DNA from: Bacilli bacterium
GTDB lineage: Bacteria; Bacillota_I; Bacilli_A; RF39; UBA660
DNA: 28,232 nt
Direction of reading: 5' to 3'
NCBI GenBank assembly: GCA_900771805.1
Contig: CAAGPL010000043.1
Location: 1-28,232, forward strand
The notes below the pieces were generated by a model that made no database searches, was not told where the DNA came from, and saw nothing but the letters and a program-made list of their open reading frames with translations. This document shows positions 23,946 through 28,232 of the stretch, one piece after another; position 1 is the first letter of the stretch; each line of letters starts with the position of its first letter. The position numbers and the translations under genes are program-made.

Positions 23946-24320
23946 TTACATCATTTTCTTTATAAAACTATGTACTAGATCCAAGTCTTCATCATTTAAT
24001 TTAACTGCATCTTTAACTAAATCATAAATTCTTGAATCTTTATGAATTCGTATAAATCCATCATCTTCTATTGGTAAGAGATTAGGAGCATTTGCTTCTA
24101 ACATTTTATTAAAATCTGAATAAGTATAACCTAAGCCATCCAATATTTTGTTGATGAGATTATATGTGATGTTAAAATCATAATTACCAGATTTTATACG
24201 AAACAATGTGGAACGACCTACACCACAGATTTCAGCTATTTCAGTAGTTTTAATATTATGTTTTTTTTCATAGCTGTCAATTATAAAACCCAAAACTTCT
24301 AAAACATTTCTATTATCCAT
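23946..24320 (-). CDS. XRE-family repressor of the element
   Basis: This 124-residue protein has a lambda-repressor-like helix-turn-helix at about residues 25-50 (TTEIAEICGVGRSTLFRIKS) followed by helices (NLINKILDGLGYTYSDF) and a C-terminal helical part (DLDLVHSFIKKM) that may dimerise. It has no protease-type domain. It is transcribed against the rest of the element from a promoter that overlaps a palindromic operator. I infer that it binds the AGTCTAAT...ATTAGACT family of sites, which occur at its own promoter, at the divergent one and at two more downstream. Confidence 0.85.
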   Translation of the reverse strand: MDNRNVLEVLGFIIDSYEKKHNIKTTEIAEICGVGRSTLFRIKSGNYDFNITYNLINKILDGLGYTYSDFNKMLEANAPNLLPIEDDGFIRIHKDSRIYDLVKDAVKLNDEDLDLVHSFIKKMM

Positions 24321-24355
24321 AATTCAGAACCTTTCATAAATTTACTACTATAATA

Positions 24356-24384
24356 ATTTTACATTTTTTTTAATAAATTGTCTA
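24356..24384 (-). promoter_or_regulatory. Leftward promoter of the repressor gene
   Basis: On the minus strand TAGACA (24384-24379) and TAAAAT (24361-24356) are 17 bp apart. The -35 overlaps operator O1. Confidence 0.65.
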
Positions 24385-24394
24385 TATATTAGAC
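24380..24394. promoter_or_regulatory. Operator O1
   Basis: GTCTATATATTAGAC is a near copy of the 18-bp palindrome found at 25284, lacking one inner A. It covers the -35 of the repressor promoter, consistent with autoregulation. Confidence 0.65.
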
Positions 24395-24399
24395 TATAT

Positions 24400-24428
24400 T
24401 TGATAATAAAAGTACAATATATTAGACT
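24400..24428 (+). promoter_or_regulatory. Rightward promoter with operator O2
   Basis: TTGATA (24400-24405) and TAGACT (24423-24428) are 17 bp apart. AGTACAATATATTAGACT (24411-24428, 16 of 18 bases of the palindrome) overlaps the -10. An extra half-site TATAGACT lies at 24432-24439. O1 and O2 are about three helical turns apart. Confidence 0.65.
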
Positions 24429-24439
24429 ATTTATAGACT

Positions 24440-24649
24440 GTAATACTTATTTTGTAGTATTATATATGTGATAGATTTCCTTATTTATTAAGAGAAACTT
24501 ATGTTTAATAATGATGATAACTTAGTTTTTGAAGGGAAGGAGGAATATAGAAACAACATAGTTATAACTAGAAACTAAGTTTTGTTATGGCTATGTTAGA
24601 AGACTAATTATCATAACATATCAAACAATGAAAGAAATGAGGAAAAATT
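24440..24649 (+). promoter_or_regulatory. Long structured leader, no clear gene
   Basis: About 210 nt lie between the rightward promoter and the next ORF. Starting near the promoter, TAATACT (24441-24447) mirrors AGTATTA (24456-24462). AACATAGTTATAAC (24555-24568) pairs with GTTATGGCTATGTT (24584-24597), 14 bp with two G-T pairs. Its 15-nt loop contains AAACTAAGTT (24572-24581), complementary to AACTTAGTTT (24519-24528), and ATGATAA (24514-24520) mirrors TTATCAT (24608-24614). This interleaving could form a pseudoknot or switch; an origin or oriT role is also possible. Confidence 0.5.
24501..24578 (+). CDS. Possible 25-residue leader peptide
   Basis: ATG at 24501 after AAGAGA opens 25 codons (MFNNDDNLVFEGKEEYRNNI and VITRN) to a TAA at 24576-24578. 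The stop falls inside the loop of the large hairpin of the leader. The codons hold a strong AAGGAGG by chance or design. Weak evidence of translation only. Confidence 0.35.
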   Translation: MFNNDDNLVFEGKEEYRNNIVITRN

Positions 24650-24967
24650 ATGTCTAAAGAAAATAATGTAGTAGTAAGTGAAGTAGTGGAAGTATTAAGT
24701 AGTATAGAAGTAGAATTAAATAAACAAGGAAGTATTTCTTTTAAAACATTTGAGACACTTAAGGAAAAGCTAACTAACTTAATAAATGATTATTTAGCTA
24801 CTATCAAAGAAAATGATAGACTTAATTCCTTAGAATCAAAATTAGAAGATTTTATAGAAGTAATTGGTATGATGTGTACTGTTTCAGTAAGTAGTATTGA
24901 AGGATTAGAAAATTTAAACAATATAACATCTAATTTAAAAAATTCTACATTTATGAAACAAAAATAG
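24650..24967 (+). CDS. Small helical protein of the element
   Basis: This 105-residue protein is not recognised. It is acidic and almost wholly helical with heptad-like spacing (VVEVLSSIEVELN, LKEKLTNLINDYL, LNSLESKLEDFIEVIG), so a coiled-coil bundle is likely. No membrane segment. The ATG follows ATGAGGA. It is the first gene after the O2 promoter and is followed by its own terminator, so it is controlled by the repressor alone. Such first genes are often antirepressors or replication/partition helpers; nothing here decides. Confidence 0.75.
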   Translation: MSKENNVVVSEVVEVLSSIEVELNKQGSISFKTFETLKEKLTNLINDYLATIKENDRLNSLESKLEDFIEVIGMMCTVSVSSIEGLENLNNITSNLKNSTFMKQK

Positions 24968-24970
24968 TAA

Positions 24971-25003
24971 AAAGCTGTATAGATTTTTCTATACGGCTTT
25001 TAT
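24971..25003 (+). terminator. Rho-independent terminator
   Basis: AAAGCTGTATAG (24971-24982) pairs with CTATACGGCTTT (24989-25000), one G-T pair, loop of 6, then T residues. Confidence 0.85.
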
Positions 25004-25010
25004 AAGGGGA

Positions 25011-25065
25011 TTGACAAATTAAAAAAAATAATGTATCCTTTAATTGTAGTCTAATACATTAGACT
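25011..25065 (+). promoter_or_regulatory. Promoter with operator O3
   Basis: A perfect TTGACA (25011-25016), 17 bp, then TATCCT (25034-25039). The palindrome AGTCTAATACATTAGACT (25048-25065) covers the expected start of transcription, so bound repressor would block initiation or early elongation. Confidence 0.75.
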
Positions 25066-25092
25066 GATGAAAAAGGAGGGATAAAGTTAGTA

Positions 25093-25269
25093 ATTAAAAT
25101 CGGTGAAAGGTATAAGGTGTATAATGCTGTATCCGAAAATCATGGAAAATTTCTCACTATAATTGCTATTAAAGATGACTCAGTATATTATGTTTATGAT
25201 GGTGAAGATCTAATTCAATGTTTTTCAATTAGAAGTATGTTTGTAGTTGACCTAATAAAGTTGGTCTAA
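25093..25269 (+). CDS. Small beta-barrel-like protein without a standard start codon
   Basis: A strong AAAAGGAGGG (25071-25080) is followed by an open frame ending at TAA 25267-25269. It reads KIGERYKVYNAVSENHGKFL, then TIIAIKDDSVYYVYDGEDLIQ and a hydrophobic end, an alternating pattern typical of a small SH3-like barrel. The frame has no ATG, GTG or TTG near the ribosome binding site; ATT at 25093 would give MKIGERY, a natural N-terminus, but sits 12 nt away, and TTA at 25087 has the best distance. It may use ATT or be an inactivated gene. A weak GACC/GGTC stem followed by T residues ends it. Confidence 0.55.
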   Translation: MKIGERYKVYNAVSENHGKFLTIIAIKDDSVYYVYDGEDLIQCFSIRSMFVVDLIKLV

Positions 25270-25283
25270 TTTTTTGGAATAAA

Positions 25284-25301
25284 AGTCTAATATATTAGAC
25301 T
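25284..25301. promoter_or_regulatory. Operator O4
   Basis: AGTCTAATATATTAGACT is a perfect 18-bp palindrome, the best copy of the element's operator. It lies 2 bp before AAGGAGG of the next gene. No convincing -35/-10 pair surrounds it. Confidence 0.75.
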
Positions 25302-25319
25302 TCAAGGAGGGCTACAGAA

Positions 25320-25583
25320 ATGAAAATTTCTAAAAGAGAAAAACTAATTCCATATTGGGTATTAAAAAATCTAAGAATGTATGGTAATTGTGCCTGTGGA
25401 TATGATTTAGTAAAAAAGCACGGTAAAAAGAAACTATTAAGATTATTAGATAGTTTTGGATATGAATGTACATTAAGAATAGTATTAGATCCCAATGAAA
25501 GAAGATATAAAAAATTAAAGTATCAACCCAATGCTTATTATATTTTGGAATTAGACAGATGGAATCGTTGTAATGATGAGTAG
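25320..25583 (+). CDS. Small basic protein upstream of mazF
   Basis: This 87-residue protein is not recognised. It is basic in the middle (KKHGKKKLLRLLD) with NCACGYD cysteines at about 23-25 and RRYKKLKYQPNAYYILELDRW near the end. The ATG follows AAGGAGG (25304-25310). It overlaps the MazF-like gene by 11 nt, the layout of a toxin-antitoxin pair, but it does not resemble MazE or other antitoxins I know. DNA binding is possible from the charge. Confidence 0.75.
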   Translation: MKISKREKLIPYWVLKNLRMYGNCACGYDLVKKHGKKKLLRLLDSFGYECTLRIVLDPNERRYKKLKYQPNAYYILELDRWNRCNDE

Positions 25584-25941
25584 TAGATTTAGAAAGGGAG
25601 AAATATATTTATTTGATTTAGCAGATTCTTATATTAATGTGCAAAGTGGATTAAGACCTTGTTTGATAATCCAGAACGAATTAGGAAATATTTATTCTCC
25701 AACTGTAATAGTAGTACCGATTACTACTAAGTTAAAAAAGACAGATTTACCTGTTCATGTAATGACTGAAAATGTTTTTATGGGTAAAAAAATAATTGAA
25801 ATGATTTTATGTGAACAAATTCTTACAGTACCAAAATCTAGGATAAAAAAATATTTAAGAACACTAGATAAGGTAACACTAAGAGAAGTAGAAAAAGCTG
25901 TAGAAGTATCATTAGGAATAGATGTCATAGGAGGAGATTGA
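25573..25941 (+). CDS. MazF/PemK-family endoribonuclease
   Basis: This 122-residue protein belongs to the MazF/PemK/Kid fold, which cleaves RNA in a sequence-dependent way. The family landmarks are FRKGEIYLFDL, SGLRPCLIIQNELGN, SPTVIVVPITTK and the ILCEQILTVPKSRIKKYL segment, at family length. It starts at tandem ATGs within the end of the preceding gene, so translation is coupled. No MazE-like antitoxin is visible; the 87-residue neighbour is the only candidate. A strong AGGAGG lies at its 3' end for the next gene. Confidence 0.9.
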   Translation: MMSSRFRKGEIYLFDLADSYINVQSGLRPCLIIQNELGNIYSPTVIVVPITTKLKKTDLPVHVMTENVFMGKKIIEMILCEQILTVPKSRIKKYLRTLDKVTLREVEKAVEVSLGIDVIGGD

Positions 25942-25957
25942 AATCAAGACTTTAAAA

Positions 25958-26569
25958 ATGGCGTACAATGATATTTTTGGTAAAAATGCTACTGAATATT
26001 GGTGTAATGAAGGTTGTAATAAGAGGATGCAAAAATATAAAAAAGTATCTAACATTTTAATAATTTTGCAATACATTTTAGGATTGGTATTTGTATTATA
26101 TTTATTTTGGTTAGCACTAGAAAGTTTAGCACACCTACAAATAGGATTTAATCTTTGCGATAAAATTATTTGTAAGGATTCTTTAACAATAAAAATGTTA
26201 CTAAAAGATATGATTAGTAAGTTATATTGTTACTTAACTTGTTGTATAATAGCATTGATATTGTATCACCGTTATATTGATAACTTAGATGTTAAGAAAA
26301 TATATAAATGCACGGTGCTATTTATATTGATTTGTCCATTATTGATCCTAATAAATATTAATTTTATGATATACTCAACAAAATTATTAACATTTTTCAT
26401 ATCAACAATGTTTATATTTATTATATTTTTTATTAATTGTTTAAAGAATAAAATAAACTTTTTATATGATGTATCAGTAGGAAATTTTATCCAAAAAGAA
26501 AGCAAAGAAGATGTATCTGTCGTAAAAGAAAATAAAAAAGAATTTAAAGAAAAGAAAAGGAGAAAGTGA
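25958..26569 (+). CDS. Four-helix membrane protein
   Basis: This 203-residue protein is not recognised. An N-terminal WCNEGCNK leads to membrane segments at about 31-54, 88-105, 116-134 and 143-162, and a Lys/Glu-rich cytoplasmic tail ends in KEKKRRK. The ATG at 25958 is 23 nt from the strong AGGAGG (25929-25934); no standard start lies at the right spacing in this frame, so the N-terminus is uncertain. It follows the mazF-like gene by 16 bp and is 7 bp before the cold-shock gene, so the four genes form one operon. Confidence 0.8.
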   Translation: MAYNDIFGKNATEYWCNEGCNKRMQKYKKVSNILIILQYILGLVFVLYLFWLALESLAHLQIGFNLCDKIICKDSLTIKMLLKDMISKLYCYLTCCIIALILYHRYIDNLDVKKIYKCTVLFILICPLLILININFMIYSTKLLTFFISTMFIFIIFFINCLKNKINFLYDVSVGNFIQKESKEDVSVVKENKKEFKEKKRRK

Positions 26570-26576
26570 TTTAGTT

Positions 26577-26798
26577 ATGCAAGGAATTGTAAAATGGTTT
26601 GATGATAAGTTAGGATATGGATTTATTGAATGTAAAGAAGTGGATAAAGATGTATTTGTTCATTTCAAAGAAATTAAAATGAAAGGATTTAAAACTTTAA
26701 CTGAAGGTGATGTAGTTGAGTTTGATTTTGATGAAGATTTAGGTAAAGCAATTAATGTTAGAGTAATTCAAAGTGAAAAAGCTAATACTAATGCTTAA
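26577..26798 (+). CDS. Cold-shock-domain protein
   Basis: This 73-residue protein is a CspA-type single-strand nucleic acid binder with RNP1 (GYGFIE) and RNP2 (DVFVHF). It starts MQGIVKWFDDKLGYGFIECK and is followed by the LTEGDVVEFD segment, all as in CspA. It is more acidic than average. AAAAGGAGAAAGTGAT precedes the ATG. Here it is element cargo, in one run with mazF-like and membrane genes. An RNA chaperone role in the element's gene control is a possible inference. Confidence 0.93.
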   Translation: MQGIVKWFDDKLGYGFIECKEVDKDVFVHFKEIKMKGFKTLTEGDVVEFDFDEDLGKAINVRVIQSEKANTNA

Positions 26799-26800
26799 TT

Positions 26801-27271
26801 TTGATCCAAATAGATGGAGTAAACTATTATCCCATAAAACTTATTGATGAAGAAGCAACAATACAGAATGGGAAAAGAATTTGTATTTTATATAGACCAT
26901 TAATTGAAAAAAGAATGAAACAAATTCTAACAACTCCAATGAACTCAGCAAGTATAGTTACATTTTCTGGTAATCAAAGAAATAATCATTCTTTTGAAGA
27001 TAAATTAATTGAAAGATGTTCATGGAATGATGATCAGGTAACTAAGTTTATAACTAATATATTACTTTTAGAACAAAGTGATAAAATAGCAGGACAGTTT
27101 TTAAAAGAAAAATATATTTATGACAAGTTTGATGAAGAAATCATCAAAGAATTAAAAATTTCAAAACGGACTTTAATTTATCATAAAAAAGAAGCATATT
27201 ATAAAATTGCAATATGGTCTAATCAGGTTGTATATACTGAAGATAAGGCTATTCATTTTGAAAAGAAGTAA
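26801..27271 (+). CDS. ArpU/sigma-region-4-like phage-type regulator
   Basis: The 156-residue protein has a C-terminal stretch (LLEQSDKIAGQFLKEKYIYD and KELKISKRTLIYHKKEAYYKIAIW, about 95-145) like the sigma-70 region 4 helix-turn-helix of ArpU/DUF1492 late regulators in phages and elements. The start is uncertain: the frame opens at TTG 26801, 3 nt after the cold-shock stop, with no ribosome binding site, so reinitiation by coupling is implied. It would drive later genes of the element, which lie downstream. Confidence 0.65.
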   Translation: MIQIDGVNYYPIKLIDEEATIQNGKRICILYRPLIEKRMKQILTTPMNSASIVTFSGNQRNNHSFEDKLIERCSWNDDQVTKFITNILLLEQSDKIAGQFLKEKYIYDKFDEEIIKELKISKRTLIYHKKEAYYKIAIWSNQVVYTEDKAIHFEKK

Positions 27272-27284
27272 CATAGTTCTGTTT

Positions 27285-27303
27285 GATGTGGTTAATCCAC
27301 ATC
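27285..27303. promoter_or_regulatory. Palindrome before the CAP gene
   Basis: GATGTGG (27285-27291) and CCACATC (27297-27303) form a 7-bp inverted repeat with a TTAAT centre, in the short gap between the regulator and the secreted-protein gene. A binding site or a weak hairpin; no T run. Confidence 0.4.
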
Positions 27304-27326
27304 TTGGTACATAGGAAGGTGTAAGG

Positions 27327-28232
27327 ATGAAAAATAAGAAAGAACCAATTATAATAATTTCATTAATTACTATTATATTTTTAGTAGGATTAATTTTAAT
27401 ATTTCATAAAGAAGAAAAGATAGAACTAAAACAAGAATCATTTATTTTTGAATACGGTGATGATATTATAAATGATGTATCTTATTATTTAAAAGATGCT
27501 GATTCTACTAAGAATATAAAAGATTATAAATTGGCTAACAACATAAAGAAGAATAGCGAAACTGGTCTAATAGAACCAGATGAATATACATTAACGATAA
27601 AATATAAAAAACAAGAAGAAACATTTAAAGTTATTATAAAAGATACCAAAGCACCTATATTTACTAAATATGAAGATAAAATATCTCTTATTCAAGATAG
27701 TGAAGATGTAGATTTAACTAAATATTTTATAGCTGAGGATTTATCTGATGTGATTCTTTCTGTTGAAGGAAGTTTTGATATATCAAAAGTAGGGGAGTAT
27801 AACTTAAAGATGATAGCAACAGACAAATCAGGTAATAAAACTAAAAAAGATTTTATAGTAGAAGTTAAAGAAAAAGAAAAAACACCTTCTACACCTCCTG
27901 TATCAAATAATAACAAAAATACATCTAATACTAATTCTTCTGGTAATAGTAAAGATGTTCCTAAAATAGTAGAAAGATATAGAAAAGACATATCAGATAG
28001 TTATGTAAGACAAATAAATGAGTATAGAAAATCAAAAGGATTAGATGAACTTCCAGTTACAACAGAGGCTCAAACGGAAGCAGACAGGAGAGCAAAAGAA
28101 ATAGTTGATAATTATTCACATGACAGCTCTGGATACGGATTCGGTGAAAATATTGGTGATGGATCAATAGGAAGTGATTTCTTTACAGCGTGGAAAAATA
28201 GTCCAACTCATAATGCAACAATGCTAAGAGAA
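27327..28232 (+). CDS. Secreted Ig-like + CAP domain protein, 3' end cut by window
   Basis: The ATG at 27327 follows GGAAGGTGTAAGG and the frame stays open for 302 codons to the window end. An N-terminal membrane anchor or signal (IIIISLITIIFLVGLILIF, 8-26) is followed by an Ig-like module (about 105-180; DTKAPIFTKY, VGEYNLKMIATDKSGNKT), an Asn/Ser/Thr-rich linker (about 186-208), and a CAP/SCP domain from about 222 (YVRQINEYRKSKGLDELPVT, then DNYSHDSSGYGFGENIG and FFTAWKNSPTHNATML). CAP proteins are secreted, of varied function. Anchor plus Ig module plus catalytic-type domain repeats the plan of the VanY protein at 12021, although the sequences differ. Confidence 0.88.
   Translation, partial: MKNKKEPIIIISLITIIFLVGLILIFHKEEKIELKQESFIFEYGDDIINDVSYYLKDADSTKNIKDYKLANNIKKNSETGLIEPDEYTLTIKYKKQEETFKVIIKDTKAPIFTKYEDKISLIQDSEDVDLTKYFIAEDLSDVILSVEGSFDISKVGEYNLKMIATDKSGNKTKKDFIVEVKEKEKTPSTPPVSNNNKNTSNTNSSGNSKDVPKIVERYRKDISDSYVRQINEYRKSKGLDELPVTTEAQTEADRRAKEIVDNYSHDSSGYGFGENIGDGSIGSDFFTAWKNSPTHNATMLRE

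Larger units (their letters stand above)
21326..28232 (+). mobile_element. Integrative element in dacF, left part
   Basis: From the dacF break to the window end all recognisable genes are of mobile type: large serine recombinase, replisome-organiser-like protein, XRE repressor with repeated operators, MazF, small unknowns, an ArpU-like regulator and a secreted cargo protein. No relaxase, coupling ATPase, T4SS or phage structural gene is in view, so whether it is an ICE, a mobilisable element or a prophage cannot be said. The right end and the remainder of dacF are not in the window. Confidence 0.8.

Noticed and set aside
25295..25495. Minus-strand 66-residue frame opposite the gene before mazF as possible antitoxin
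   Set aside because: No ribosome binding site on that strand, and the plus-strand gene has a strong AGGAGG and overlap with mazF.
26272..26505. Minus-strand hydrophobic 77-residue frame
   Set aside because: Antisense of the membrane protein gene; the composition follows from the opposite strand.
27692..27991. Minus-strand 99-residue frame near the window end
   Set aside because: Antisense of the Ig/CAP protein gene, whose plus-strand frame has a good start and clear domains.

Overview
The window is very AT-rich chromosomal DNA from a Gram-positive, spore-forming Bacillota. The evidence is the gene set (RNase J, FtsY-YlxM-Ffh, a SUF operon of Firmicutes type, a CotD-like coat protein, YjcZ-type spore microproteins, VanR/VanS-type regulators), strong AGGAGG ribosome binding sites, and TGA used as a normal stop (for example at the end of sufD). 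An uncultured gut Bacilli relative (Erysipelotrichales/RF39-like) is my best guess; the sequence alone does not fix the genus.

Layout, core part (1-18.8 kb). The 3' end of a protein built from 26-residue tandem repeats (1-795) is followed by a two-component system (882-2937) facing RNase J. RNase J diverges from an operon of an unknown gene, ftsY, ylxM and ffh (4749-8294), so the SRP pathway is made from one transcript. Next come a CotD-like coat gene with a sporulation-type -10, an unknown gene, rpoZ, recX, a membrane-anchored PrsA-like foldase, two tiny YjcZ-like spore membrane peptides behind a good sigma-K promoter match, a VanY carboxypeptidase with Ig-like modules, a HIT hydrolase, and a six-gene SUF operon (sufC-sufD-sufS-sufU-unknown-sufB) for Fe-S cluster assembly.

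Layout, accessory part (18.8-28.2 kb). Two separate insertions are visible. First, a 1.2-kb module with a KilA-N gene sits at the 3' end of ssb: the last ~74 bp of ssb are repeated on its far side, so ssb was rebuilt with a new tail and the old tail was stranded. Second, the D,D-carboxypeptidase gene dacF stops just before its KTG motif at a ~54-bp imperfect palindrome, and a large serine recombinase follows. This is the left end of an integrative element that runs past the window edge. Its readable genes are a replisome-organiser-like HTH protein, an XRE repressor, several small unknown proteins, a MazF-family RNase, a four-helix membrane protein, a cold-shock protein, an ArpU/sigma-region-4-like regulator and a secreted Ig+CAP protein (cut by the window end).

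The most coherent undescribed-looking system is the control circuit of this element. The XRE repressor gene is divergent from the accessory genes, and an 18-bp palindrome, AGTCTAATATATTAGACT, or a close relative lies at both divergent promoters and in front of two more genes. Behind the first operator lies a ~200-nt leader with a possible 25-codon ORF and interleaved helices. Several small genes here have strong Shine-Dalgarno sequences but no ATG/GTG/TTG at the right place.
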